Below, piece after piece: positions 14,757-21,427 of a stretch of DNA of 28,335 nt. Position numbers and translations under genes: made by a program. Below the pieces are notes generated by a model. It searched no databases and was not told the DNA's origin. It saw only the letters and a list, made by a program, of their open reading frames with translations. Every line of letters begins with the position of its first letter. Positions within the stretch are counted from its first letter, which is position 1. The DNA comes from Dehalococcoidia bacterium (GTDB lineage Bacteria > Chloroflexota > Dehalococcoidia > Dehalococcoidales > JAUWYK01): contig JAUWYK010000015.1 in assembly GCA_030615865.1 (NCBI GenBank), positions 1 to 28,335 on the forward strand, written 5' to 3'.

Positions 14757-15104
14757 TTACCTTATTCCCAGGCCAAAACCGATAACCGCTCCTAAAGTAG
14801 CACAAAGGGCTTGGAGGGGCAAAGAACTGTGGTTGCCCTGGTATATCTTGCGAAAGTTCTCCGCGTAGCCTTCTGAGAGGTTATTGCTATAAAAGTGTCC
14901 GTGCCGGTGCCCTAACTCATGTAACACGCAAGTTTCATTGCCATCGGGGGCGATGACTATCGTCCCAGAATCGGAGAAATACGCCCCCATGTTTGGGATT
15001 CCTAATATAGATGGAGGCTCGTCAATAACAAAGGTAACGCTCTCAAAAGCTGGGTCATCAATCTCCAAATCTTTTATTAAAGCGTGGATGTGTTCGATGT
15101 CCAT
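14757..15104 (-). CDS. ImmA/IrrE-like minimal zinc peptidase with C-terminal membrane segment
   Basis: The 115-residue protein contains LHELGHRHGH (His62, Glu63, His66) and, 12 residues later, SEGYAENF (Glu78), the HExxH...ExxAxxF pattern of gluzincin-like peptidases such as ImmA/IrrE. In that family the enzyme cuts a partner repressor. The C-terminal 20 residues (LPLQALCATLGAVIGFGLGI) look like a membrane segment, which is not typical. The start codon lies six bases after a TATAAT box, so the mRNA is probably leaderless. No repressor partner is adjacent. A simple membrane-linked protease acting on particle proteins is an alternative. Confidence 0.6.
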   Translation of the reverse strand: MDIEHIHALIKDLEIDDPAFESVTFVIDEPPSILGIPNMGAYFSDSGTIVIAPDGNETCVLHELGHRHGHFYSNNLSEGYAENFRKIYQGNHSSLPLQALCATLGAVIGFGLGIR

Positions 15105-15138
15105 GCTTTTATTATAAGCATGGACTGCGGAATGTCAA
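15101..15138 (-). promoter_or_regulatory. Promoter with palindrome over the start of the peptidase gene
   Basis: On -, TTGACA (15133-15138), 16 bases, TATAAT (15111-15116), then only six bases to ATG at 15104. An inverted repeat CCATGCTT / AAGCATGG (15101-15108 and 15116-15123) encloses the -10 box and includes the start codon, a good operator position. Confidence 0.65.
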
Positions 15139-15488
15139 ACTCCTAACTTTTCTTTGGCTTTATCAAGCTCTGATTCAAGCCAGGCACACCCACCCTCGGA
15201 GTTTAAGATAATTGATGCCAGGTCAACCCGCTCCTTCTTCAAGACATCAAGAATCTGTTCCGCACCTGGCACCTTAAGGTTGAGGTCCTGGGCATAGTGG
15301 CGAAAGCTCTCCCAATCTTCTTCTGGTAATTCATCTATCCTGGAAGTGCCGCTTTTAATATAGCGGTAGGCTTCATCTACACTTATCTCCTCGAGAAGCC
15401 CCAAAAATATCCCAATAGCTACTCTGTCACCAAAACCCAGGGTAAGAATTTTCCCTGCCCTGGTGAGTTTTTCTGCAAACTGGCTCAT
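15135..15488 (-). CDS. Hypothetical helical cytoplasmic protein
   Basis: The 117-residue protein is mostly helical and charged (SQFAEKLTRAGKILTLGFGD, ISVDEAYRYIKSG, LPEEDWESFRHYAQDLN, QILDVLKKERVDLASIILN). No membrane span, cysteines or known motif. Its start overlaps the stop of the 50-residue gene as ATGA. The last codons carry the -35 box of the peptidase promoter. Not recognised. Confidence 0.55.
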   Translation of the reverse strand: MSQFAEKLTRAGKILTLGFGDRVAIGIFLGLLEEISVDEAYRYIKSGTSRIDELPEEDWESFRHYAQDLNLKVPGAEQILDVLKKERVDLASIILNSEGGCAWLESELDKAKEKLGV

Positions 15489-15637
15489 TTTAATATTCGA
15501 CCTAGTCGATAGAATTCGTAGATAATTCTGGAGGGAACTCGTTGGCGTTTACCCATGACTTTGGAAATCCTGTTAACCGTCTTGAGCACTAACCCGCTGA
15601 TATATGCTCCCTCACGGAGTTTCTTCCTGTTTCCCAT
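15485..15637 (-). CDS. Small basic protein, possible DNA-binding
   Basis: The 50-residue protein starts MGNRKKLREGAYISGLVLKT and continues NRISKVMGKRQRVPSRIIYE to a basic end. It is strongly basic and probably helical, like a short helix-turn-helix or nucleic-acid-binding peptide. A longer form from ATG at 15673 would overlap the upstream gene by 32 bases; I prefer 15637, four bases after that stop, with a GAGTGAG SD. Coupled to the 117-residue gene by ATGA. Family unknown. Confidence 0.45.
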   Translation of the reverse strand: MGNRKKLREGAYISGLVLKTVNRISKVMGKRQRVPSRIIYEFYRLGRILK

Positions 15638-15641
15638 GTTC

Positions 15642-16781
15642 TCACTCGCTCTCACTTCGATAGGTCGTCCCACAATGAGGGCAGGTCAGTATTCCCTGTT
15701 TTTCAGCTTCGGGTGATATAGGAAATTCCTTATGGCATCCCTCACAAGTAAAGCGCGGTAGAGTGCTGCTGCCTGGGCTTCTTTCTTTGCCTCTACCACG
15801 GCGTATATCCTCTCCTATACCCATGCCTACCTTTTCGGGAATACCACTAGCAAGATCGATTAATCTTTCGTTATGTTCCCTACCAGCCCTGAGCTCATCC
15901 ATTCTTTCCTCATGGCGATACTCTTCTTTGGTTTGCTCAACGGTCTTTCCACCGGTGCTTGGCTCAGGAATGAACCCCGCTCCCTTAAGGGAGTCATATA
16001 CCTCCCGAACCCGCCTGGCAGATTCCACAGGATCAGTGGCTGTTCTGAGTTCTTGCCTTAAAGTTCCCATCTCTGATCTCAAGGCTTCTACGGCATCTGC
16101 TGAAGAAGAGCCAGACTTATTGCCAACGAGACTCTCCACCGATCTCTGAGCCAGCTCAGCCGTGAATTGGCTCATAAAATCATCGCCTTTAGAGCCAGTC
16201 AAAAGCCCTTGTTCTTTCATCCATTTGAAAACAGCAAGTGGGTCATCACTGCCCTTTGCTTTTTCTATGCCAGCTACCTTTAACGCCTGACTGAAGGTAT
16301 ACTCCCCTTCAGGATCCTTTACCGGTTTGCCATCAATAACAGACCAGCCTTTCTTTCCTTCGTCTGCCGATCCACCACCATCCCCACCAGGCTTGATTAC
16401 TACTACCTTGCTTTTACCTGTGCCCAGGGCTGTGGCATCTTCGGGATTAACGCCGGCAGTAGCAGCCTCAGCAGCAACCTCAGCAGCGTCCTGGACCTTT
16501 TTCTCTGTATCTTCCATATCTCCCTCCTTACTTCTAGGGCTAACTTTACCTCTCTGTAATAGCTCTCTTTCCTTACGTGAACGTTCAGCCTCCGTTTTTT
16601 CATCTTCGGCGACGTGCTCGAGCTCGGCTAATTTTACTTCATCGAGGACCCTCTTTCTTCTATCGCTAAGGTAGGTGTCGATTTGCTCGTCCACCGATTC
16701 GTCGTCGTTGGTATTGACGTTAGAAATTGTCCCGATTTCTATGGGTGTATTGAATTTTTGAAGGCCAGGCTTAACTTTCAA
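15642..16781 (-). CDS. Coiled-coil protein with C-terminal zinc ribbon
   Basis: The 379-residue protein starts with TTG behind AGGAGGA. An acidic/basic helical N-terminus (SDRRKRVLDEVKLAELEHVA) is followed by an Ala/Gly linker (about 97-150), a globular segment (YTFSQALKVAGIEKAKG, LAVFKWMKEQGLL), a coiled coil (ADAVEALRSEMGTLRQELRT) and a helical charged region, then a zinc ribbon (FTCEGCHKEF, LTCPHCGTTY). It could be a scaffold or a nucleic-acid-binding packaging protein. GTGKS at about residue 120 is not a full Walker A motif. Overlaps the previous gene by 11 bases. Confidence 0.55.
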   Translation of the reverse strand: MKVKPGLQKFNTPIEIGTISNVNTNDDESVDEQIDTYLSDRRKRVLDEVKLAELEHVAEDEKTEAERSRKERELLQRGKVSPRSKEGDMEDTEKKVQDAAEVAAEAATAGVNPEDATALGTGKSKVVVIKPGGDGGGSADEGKKGWSVIDGKPVKDPEGEYTFSQALKVAGIEKAKGSDDPLAVFKWMKEQGLLTGSKGDDFMSQFTAELAQRSVESLVGNKSGSSSADAVEALRSEMGTLRQELRTATDPVESARRVREVYDSLKGAGFIPEPSTGGKTVEQTKEEYRHEERMDELRAGREHNERLIDLASGIPEKVGMGIGEDIRRGRGKERSPGSSTLPRFTCEGCHKEFPISPEAEKQGILTCPHCGTTYRSESE

Positions 16782-17202
16782 CTTTCTTTCCTCCTACCGG
16801 CACGAGCATGAGCTTCAGACCGTAATCAAGCTCAAATGTCCTTTGCACACAGTAGAAAAGCCAAGAATCAATGTTTTCCTTCCTATCAACAAGTTCTGCG
16901 GCCTTGGCGGCATCAAACATGGTGAAAACTACGGGCGGGAGGGTAATTGGAAAGGTGATGCCTTCCTCGGTGAGCTCCATCACATCTCCACCAGCCTCCG
17001 GCTTGCCGCTGGTCATATTAATCCCTTTGGAGCGCGCCTCTTTTACCGAGGCAGCCACTATCTCACCGGTGATTTTATTCACCAGGCGGACATGATGCCC
17101 CTTCTGGTGCCTCAATAACCTCATGTAATCATAGGCGGTTGGTGGACCAGCTGCCTCACACTCGGAGCATCTCCACTCAAGATCATGAAGACTATTTGCC
17201 AT
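16771..17202 (-). CDS. Zinc-finger protein, first gene of the - strand block
   Basis: The 143-residue protein has an N-terminal C2H2-type finger (WRCSECEAAGPPTAYDYMRL, then RHQKGHH), and a C-terminal alpha/beta part (MELTEEGITFPITLPPVVFT, FDAAKAAELVDRKENIDSWL). ATG lies eight bases from a CATAAT box, so translation is probably leaderless; no SD is seen. As the head of the - strand transcription unit and a likely DNA-binding protein it may influence the switch between the divergent operons (inference). Confidence 0.6.
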   Translation of the reverse strand: MANSLHDLEWRCSECEAAGPPTAYDYMRLLRHQKGHHVRLVNKITGEIVAASVKEARSKGINMTSGKPEAGGDVMELTEEGITFPITLPPVVFTMFDAAKAAELVDRKENIDSWLFYCVQRTFELDYGLKLMLVPVGGKKVES

Positions 17203-17210
17203 TAAGGGAA

Positions 17211-17240
17211 ATTATGGGAGGTATGATGGGAAGTTGTCAA
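17211..17240 (-). promoter_or_regulatory. Promoter of the - strand block
   Basis: On -, TTGACA (17235-17240), 18 bases, CATAAT (17211-17216); ATG at 17202 follows after eight bases, predicting a leaderless or nearly leaderless transcript. Confidence 0.55.
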
Positions 17241-17287
17241 GTTTTGTGGTTTACCCTAAAAGACTTCCTATAATCATTCACCTCGGT

Positions 17288-17347
17288 ATTACCTAATTTA
17301 CCACAGTGAAATTACCTATAACTATTTCCCAAGCATTATGGGGAAAT
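17288..17347. promoter_or_regulatory. Candidate operator repeats in the divergent intergenic region
   Basis: Two direct copies of ATTACCTA (17288-17295 and 17311-17318) lie 23 bases apart, about two helical turns. A 7-bp inverted repeat ATTTCCC / GGGAAAT (17324-17330 and 17341-17347) follows. They lie between the divergent promoters, where a switch regulator would bind. Confidence 0.4.
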
Positions 17348-17364
17348 GCCCTTTGCTTTATAAT

Positions 17365-17393
17365 TTGACTTAGAAAACAATAAGCACGATAAT
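17365..17393 (+). promoter_or_regulatory. Promoter of the rightward operon
   Basis: TTGACT (17365-17370), 17 bases, GATAAT (17388-17393), then six bases to ATG at 17400. No SD; a leaderless mRNA is predicted. Confidence 0.6.
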
Positions 17394-17399
17394 GAAATC

Positions 17400-18077
17400 A
17401 TGGATACAGAAACCCGAGCCAGAATAGTTGAAGAAGGCGGTAAACTGGTGGGTGATCTCATCAAGGCCGTCGCCCTGAGGCCTAGGAAACCACCGGAAGG
17501 CTCAACTCCCCCTTCAGAAATCGCCCAGACAGCCCCTCAAAGGGAAGATGTGGGTAAAACCTCACAAGAGCCTGCCAGACCCCCCACTTTGAAATCCGCA
17601 ACGGAGAGCCACCCTAAGCCACCCCTGGCGGTGATGGAACGCAAGGGCTTGGACCCCGAGACCATGACATGGCAGCTCAGGCAAACGCGATCTGATTTAT
17701 GGGAGTTGGAAGGCCACCTCAAAAATAAGTGCCGGGGATGTGGCGGAGATTTATCATGTTGCTTCAAACACGGCCTAAATCTCATCGATATCGCCAGTGA
17801 AACTAAATCTATGACCTCAGACTCACTATGGGATGATATAATCAACCTGGGTGAGGAAGTTAAAGTGAAAGCTCACCCGGAGAATATTAAGACGGGGAAA
17901 TATTTCGATGAATTCCCGGAGCTCGTGTTGAGGACCAGTGCCCTGAGAACGAAGGTAGATACAAAGCTTATTGAACTGGAAAAGCCAGCACCTACCCTGG
18001 AAGAGGTAAAGGCCGAGGCAGCTAAATTAGCACAACAGGAGGTAGAGAAATTATGGCAATCTCAAGCGAAGAAATAG
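17400..18077 (+). CDS. Cys/His-motif protein heading the rightward operon
   Basis: The 225-residue protein has a helical start (TETRARIVEEGGKLVGDLIK), a proline/serine-rich disordered region (about 28-75), and a conserved-looking core with CRGCGGDLSCCFKHGLNLID (about 110-129), a probable zinc site of CxxC-CC-H type. The C-terminal half is helical and charged (LEEVKAEAAKLAQQEVEKLW). I recall similar CGG-CC-KH proteins in mobile elements of Chloroflexota, with no known function. ATG is six bases from the -10 box. Its end overlaps the next gene by 25 bases. Confidence 0.6.
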   Translation: MDTETRARIVEEGGKLVGDLIKAVALRPRKPPEGSTPPSEIAQTAPQREDVGKTSQEPARPPTLKSATESHPKPPLAVMERKGLDPETMTWQLRQTRSDLWELEGHLKNKCRGCGGDLSCCFKHGLNLIDIASETKSMTSDSLWDDIINLGEEVKVKAHPENIKTGKYFDEFPELVLRTSALRTKVDTKLIELEKPAPTLEEVKAEAAKLAQQEVEKLWQSQAKK

Positions 18078-18445
18078 GTGATATAGCCCAGAGAGCAGCT
18101 AACAAGGTTATGGAAGGTCAAGAAACATGTGTCAGTGCTGGAATGTTGTTTCTTCGGGAACATGACTCCTTCAAGAAGGCTACAGCGGTAATATTCCGAG
18201 TTAATTTGAAAGGTTTAGTATCCGTGGATGACTTAAAGATCCCACATTCAGAACTTGCGATACACGTGGACGCAGCCGGCAAGGATATCATTGCCCTTGC
18301 TCTTACCGGAAGTCACTCAGGTATGGCTACCTACGATAAGGGTGAAGGGGCTTGTGGTCATATCATCGGTTCGGAAGGGGAGGTCTTTAGTCCGCGCTTG
18401 CTTGAAAAGGTGAAGCAGATGTGGGAGAAAAGAGGGCCAGATTAA
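18053..18445 (+). CDS. Hypothetical protein of the rightward operon
   Basis: The 130-residue protein starts inside the end of the previous gene with SD AGGAGGT. A helical N-terminus (SSEEIGDIAQRAANKVMEGQ) precedes an alpha/beta region (TAVIFRVNLKGLVSVDDLKI, LAIHVDAAGKDIIALALTGS) and SHSGMATYDKGEGACGHIIG. Its opening EEIGDIAQRAANKVMEG resembles SAGDIKRIAKRTAEEVMD in the protein at 18754, so the two may share a helical N-terminal module. Function unknown. Confidence 0.55.
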   Translation: MAISSEEIGDIAQRAANKVMEGQETCVSAGMLFLREHDSFKKATAVIFRVNLKGLVSVDDLKIPHSELAIHVDAAGKDIIALALTGSHSGMATYDKGEGACGHIIGSEGEVFSPRLLEKVKQMWEKRGPD

Positions 18446-18482
18446 ACTCTAAATAAAGGATCAATAGAGGAGGGGACTTAAT

Positions 18483-18743
18483 ATGCCATCGACCACTGGA
18501 GAAACAGAGGGGCTGCAAAGAGAGTATGAGGAATGCATGGAAGAGGTAGCAAAATGGCTCGTGAAGCATAGAAAGTTGATACGTGCCAGGAATCTGCGTC
18601 CTATACAAGCTAAATACTTTGCTACACACGAGGAGCGTGATAAATTCAATAGGTATATAAGTTCACCTGAAGGCGGGGCAGAATTCGTCAAGATATTAAA
18701 GCTCGAGGGTTGGAAAGCGGGAATTTTGGGCCCCGAGCGATAG
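18483..18743 (+). CDS. Small charged helical protein
   Basis: The 86-residue protein has SD GGAGGGG and reads TEGLQREYEECMEEVAKWLV, then HRKLIRARNLRPIQAKYFAT and SSPEGGAEFVKILKLEGW. It is mixed-charge and helical, without membrane span or zinc motif. Between two genes of the same operon. Not recognised. Confidence 0.55.
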   Translation: MPSTTGETEGLQREYEECMEEVAKWLVKHRKLIRARNLRPIQAKYFATHEERDKFNRYISSPEGGAEFVKILKLEGWKAGILGPER

Positions 18744-18753
18744 GAGGCGTGAA

Positions 18754-19416
18754 GTGTTATCAGAAGAAGCAGCCACCAATCTTACAGAACTGTGTGAGGA
18801 ATTGGGGGTTTGCCCCGAGGGAGCGGTGCTGAGTGCAGGAGACATAAAGCGTATTGCCAAGAGAACCGCTGAAGAGGTCATGGACCGGGTTTACGGGGTA
18901 CCCGAGCTCGCCTTCCATGTGGCGGAGCATGAAGCCACTGGGCATGGCATAGTTGTTGACAGAGCTTTAGCAGAGCGAACACCCTGCAAGTGTTTCAGCT
19001 ACGACACGGACGAATATGCCTGGAGTCCGGGAGTTGTCGGTTTAATTTCCTCTCGGAAAACCCCGGAGGATTTTGAGAAGTTCTGCGCTATGGGTAAAGA
19101 ACCTGCCAGGCCGGGCACGGCTGAACGCTTCACAAAACTAAAGGGCGCGATTGGTGAGGCACATGAGGAGTGGAAAAAGAAAGGTGGAGGTTTGCCTGAC
19201 TGGTGGGAAGAGGTAGGGAAGAGGCTCGCTGCAAAAGGAATAGAACTATCATCTTCTAAAGCTTCCCCTGAAGTAGCAACGAGCAAAGAAAAGATGCCTA
19301 GAATAAACCCTCATGCTACAGCAATACAACAGGATAAACAGCTTGTTGAACAAATGAAATGGTTGAAGGCACACGGTTTCAAAACTCCTAGAGAGGCACA
19401 GGAAGCAGGATATTAA
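18754..19416 (+). CDS. Hypothetical protein, GTG start
   Basis: The 220-residue protein begins at GTG with TAGGAGG six bases before it. An N-terminal region with LCEELGVCPEGAVLSAGDIK and IAKRTAEEVMDRVYG is followed by a Cys/His-containing segment (AFHVAEHEATGHGIVVDRAL, TPCKCFSYDTDE), a helical lysine-rich linker and a C-terminal helix (DKQLVEQMKWLKAHGFKTPR). The His/Cys residues might bind a metal. The helical module is shared with the protein at 18053. No family recognised. Confidence 0.55.
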   Translation: MLSEEAATNLTELCEELGVCPEGAVLSAGDIKRIAKRTAEEVMDRVYGVPELAFHVAEHEATGHGIVVDRALAERTPCKCFSYDTDEYAWSPGVVGLISSRKTPEDFEKFCAMGKEPARPGTAERFTKLKGAIGEAHEEWKKKGGGLPDWWEEVGKRLAAKGIELSSSKASPEVATSKEKMPRINPHATAIQQDKQLVEQMKWLKAHGFKTPREAQEAGY

Positions 19417-19515
19417 ATGGCTGATAAGAAGCCATGCCCTAATTGTGGTGGCCCCCTGGATAAACATGGCTGCTGCCCAAAATGTGGCGCATGTGTGTTA
19501 AAAAGGAGGAAATAA
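19417..19515 (+). CDS. 32-residue zinc-ribbon microprotein
   Basis: ATG follows directly on the previous TAA. The product starts MADKKPCPNCGGPLDKHGCC and continues PKCGACVLKRRK. Two CxxC-type knuckles (CPNC, CPKC) with extra cysteines make a minimal zinc ribbon with a basic tail, suited to nucleic-acid or protein contact. Its last codons (AAA AGG AGG AAA) form the SD of the next gene, so it is also a coupling element. Too short for ordinary gene calling, but the cysteine pattern is convincing. Confidence 0.65.
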   Translation: MADKKPCPNCGGPLDKHGCCPKCGACVLKRRK

Positions 19516-19516
19516 T

Positions 19517-19864
19517 ATGGCTATAAAAGCAGTGATCTTTACCGACCCGGAATGTGAAAAGGTGTGTGATGATGCTGTCGCGTCCATGGAGGAATACATT
19601 GCCAAGGGCGAGATGGAAGTCATGGAGGCTGGGGAAGCCCTCGAGCAAGGCTATGATTTGGGCGATCCGGAGGGAGTTCCCTTCATCGGCTTTATAGCAG
19701 AATCAACAAAAAAATGCATCAATAAAGCTATGTTTCATGATGAAGAGGGTAAAATAATTCTTCAACGTTATGTATCCGAGCTGGAAGGAGAGCCTAAAAA
19801 GCTCAGTGAGCAGATAAGCCATATCAACCCCGAAACAGGTGAAGAGACACTTGAAACTGAGTAG
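19517..19864 (+). CDS. Thioredoxin-fold-like small protein
   Basis: The 115-residue protein begins AIKAVIFTDPECEKVCDDAV, a beta strand then a CxxxC helix start, followed by a helix, a strand (EMEVMEAGEALEQG) and GVPFIGFIAESTKKCIN, which resembles the strand with cis-proline of thioredoxin/glutaredoxin folds (VP before a beta strand). The CxxxC spacing is not the classic CxxC, so redox function is uncertain; a metal or structural role is possible. The SD is in the previous gene. The C-terminal 30 residues are a charged tail. Confidence 0.5.
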   Translation: MAIKAVIFTDPECEKVCDDAVASMEEYIAKGEMEVMEAGEALEQGYDLGDPEGVPFIGFIAESTKKCINKAMFHDEEGKIILQRYVSELEGEPKKLSEQISHINPETGEETLETE

Positions 19865-20039
19865 AGAGGAACTGGAGAACATAAAAGGTGAGGAGCTCGA
19901 GTCCTTCCTTAAACAGCGAAGATTTCGCCTATCCACCAGCCCGTTCGGGGCAGCACCAGGTAAAGTTATCGCTTTTGTTGGGAGAGCGGTCCCTTGGAAG
20001 AAGAAGGGGAGGATTCCGAAGAACCTTCCCTGCTGCTAA
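19839..20039 (+). CDS. Small protein with PFGA-PG-VGR-WK motif
   Basis: The 66-residue protein would start at GTG inside the end of the previous gene, without a strong SD. A basic helix (KLSREELENIKGEELESFLK) is followed by SPFGAAPGKVIAFVGRAVPW and KKKGRIPKN. The second part matches TPFGALPGRIQRYVGRSVSW-KRHKERMP in the 103-residue protein at 20346, so it is a shorter paralogue. The shared motif is basic and Gly/Pro-rich. Its end overlaps an antisense gene (19966-20253). Function unknown. Confidence 0.5.
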   Translation: MKRHLKLSREELENIKGEELESFLKQRRFRLSTSPFGAAPGKVIAFVGRAVPWKKKGRIPKNLPCC

Positions 20040-20253
20040 CATACCGTAATAAAGACTTTCTACTGCCACAATCAGGGCAAAAAAGTTCCAGCCCCCGTAG
20101 AGCATAAGTAGCCAAAGAGCCAGATGAAAGAATAGCCAAATACGCTCCCCAACTGAGGTTAACATTCGCTACTCTCTCAAGGACCTTCTTAGAGTGGTCT
20201 AAAATCTTATATTCCGCTTCTGATACGAAGATCCCCTTTTGCCCCTTAGCCAT
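19966..20253 (-). CDS. Antisense small protein with CxxC motif
   Basis: The 95-residue protein begins AKGQKGIFVSEAEYKILDHS, a helical region, followed by a hydrophobic stretch (LSWGAYLAILSSGSLATYAL), then FCPDCGSRKSLLRYV and a Ser-rich tail. It has one CxxC pair only. A TATAAT box lies nine bases before ATG, with TTGCAA 19 bases further upstream, so it could be leaderless. It overlaps the 3' part of the 66-residue gene on +, so one of the two reading frames may be incidental; I cannot settle which. Confidence 0.4.
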   Translation of the reverse strand: MAKGQKGIFVSEAEYKILDHSKKVLERVANVNLSWGAYLAILSSGSLATYALRGLELFCPDCGSRKSLLRYVSSREGSSESSPSSSKGPLSQQKR

Positions 20254-20345
20254 ACTAGTTTTATTATAGTCTCATAACTAGGGGTGTTTGCAAATTTTTA
20301 AGGTCCCGATTAGGCTATAAGTAATAAAAATAAAGGAGGTGTTTC

Positions 20346-20657
20346 GTGGCTATATTAGCACCTGAAGAAGTAACTCTCCTGGACGTGGCGGAAATAGCTG
20401 CCGACCCTGACCACAGGACGGCTCGAACGCCGTTCGGCGCGCTCCCTGGAAGGATTCAAAGGTATGTAGGCCGATCTGTGTCCTGGAAGAGGCACAAGGA
20501 GAGGATGCCTAGCGCGGTAAGAGCCGGTCTGGACAAAGCTATCAAGATCTCTCAGGGCTGCCGCGGCGTTCTTGGTGTAGGGGTTAATCCTCTCACCGGC
20601 GAAGTCGTGCCAGCCAAGGTGGTCTGCCAGCTAAAGGCTGCTGGCAAGGTTAAATAA
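20346..20657 (+). CDS. Basic protein with PFGA-PG-VGR-WK motif
   Basis: The 103-residue protein starts at GTG behind GGAGGTG. After an acidic N-terminus (LAPEEVTLLDVAEIAADPDH) it carries TPFGALPGRIQRYVGRSVSW, KRHKERMPSAV, then GLDKAIKISQGCRGVLGVGV and a basic C-terminus. The motif is shared with the 66-residue protein at 19839. The positive charge suggests nucleic-acid binding. No named family. A long hairpin terminator follows at 20682. Confidence 0.6.
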   Translation: MAILAPEEVTLLDVAEIAADPDHRTARTPFGALPGRIQRYVGRSVSWKRHKERMPSAVRAGLDKAIKISQGCRGVLGVGVNPLTGEVVPAKVVCQLKAAGKVK

Positions 20658-20681
20658 GCTACAGAAATCCACAGAGAGGTA

Positions 20682-20722
20682 ATTAAGGGATGCCCTGGAT
20701 AAACCCCAGGGCATCCCTTAAT
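20682..20722. terminator. Bidirectional hairpin terminator between convergent genes
   Basis: A perfect 17-bp stem (20682-20698 with 20706-20722) with a 7-base loop, followed on + by ACTTTCT. It separates the + gene ending at 20657 from the - gene whose stop (20718-20720) lies inside the right arm. Confidence 0.8.
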
Positions 20723-21050
20723 ACTTTCTCCGTCTGAATCTAGATGTGACTACTCGTGCTCTATGTTCTAATACCTTAATCCTGCTGGCGATGCAGGCTG
20801 GACAAGCCTTCCTATGATCCGTAAAGCCATAAGTCAGCAACCTGGTTGTTGGGTTGCCGCACTTTGGGCAAGTAGCAGCTGCCTTCTCCCACTCCTCTTC
20901 AGTTATAGGTTGTGGTTTATAAGGCCCCGGTGACGGGGCAGCTGCCTCAGCAAGGGTCTTGGCCTTTTTCTTACCTCTCCTCCCCTTCTCTATAACAGTG
21001 AGCCCTGGGTCCACCGGGCCAAAGATCTCAGAGGCTTTCTTTTTTCTCAT
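20718..21050 (-). CDS. Basic zinc-finger protein
   Basis: The 110-residue protein has a Lys/Arg-rich N-terminus (RKKKASEIFGP, KGRRGKKKAKTLAEAAA), a proline linker, and a C-terminal four-cysteine module: CPKCGNPTTRLLTYGFTDHR followed by ACPACIASRIKVLEHRARVV and a very basic end (SRFRRRKY). The two CxxC pairs, 17 residues apart, should bind one zinc. Probably a nucleic-acid-binding regulator. It is divergent from the + operon that starts with the 96-residue gene, whose promoter lies just upstream. Confidence 0.65.
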   Translation of the reverse strand: MRKKKASEIFGPVDPGLTVIEKGRRGKKKAKTLAEAAAPSPGPYKPQPITEEEWEKAAATCPKCGNPTTRLLTYGFTDHRKACPACIASRIKVLEHRARVVTSRFRRRKY

Positions 21051-21066
21051 TTAACTTTCCTTGTGC

Positions 21067-21095
21067 TTGACAGCATTCAAACTTTACTGTATAAT
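21067..21095 (+). promoter_or_regulatory. Consensus sigma70 promoter of the integrase operon
   Basis: TTGACA (21067-21072), 17 bases, TATAAT (21090-21095). Both boxes match the consensus exactly. It drives the 96-residue gene and integrase after a leader of about 35 bases with SD GGAGGAG. Confidence 0.85.
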
Positions 21096-21136
21096 TCTAC
21101 AGGAAAGATAATTAAGAGTCAACTTGGAGGAGAAAA

Positions 21137-21427
21137 ATGGAACGCGGTCAAAGTGCCACAGTAAGACAGTTTCGACGGATCCTGATTCAAACCCCACAGC
21201 TCGTTGCCTTAGATGGTAGAACCAAAGAAGCGAAAAGAAAAGAGGCGCAGCGGCGCCTCCTCATCAGCGTGGCCACCGATGAGGAGCTGGAGCAAATGGC
21301 TAAAATTAGTGTCGAGGTCTTCCCTTACCCTGTGGACCAAATGCTTAAGGACCTAAAAGCAGCCAGAGAGGAATACAGGAAAACAAAGGAATCCTGGCGG
21401 AAATATTTAGGCAAGGTGCAAAAATGA
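21137..21427 (+). CDS. Small basic protein preceding the integrase
   Basis: The 96-residue protein is helical and charged (SATVRQFRRILIQTPQLVAL, GRTKEAKRKEAQRRLLISVA, MLKDLKAAREEYRKTKESWR). The SD is GGAGGAG and it overlaps the integrase start by ATGA, so it is translated together with the recombinase. It may be an excisionase-like or accessory DNA-binding factor, or a regulator. No clear helix-turn-helix is recognised. Confidence 0.55.
   Translation: MERGQSATVRQFRRILIQTPQLVALDGRTKEAKRKEAQRRLLISVATDEELEQMAKISVEVFPYPVDQMLKDLKAAREEYRKTKESWRKYLGKVQK

Noticed and set aside
16400..16450. GTGKS in the 379-residue protein as a Walker A motif (packaging ATPase)
   Set aside because: The glycine five residues before GK is missing, no Walker B is seen, and the region is an Ala/Gly linker of a coiled-coil protein.
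16403..16603. 66-residue - strand frame inside the 379-residue gene
   Set aside because: Alternative frame of a well-supported gene, no independent start signal.
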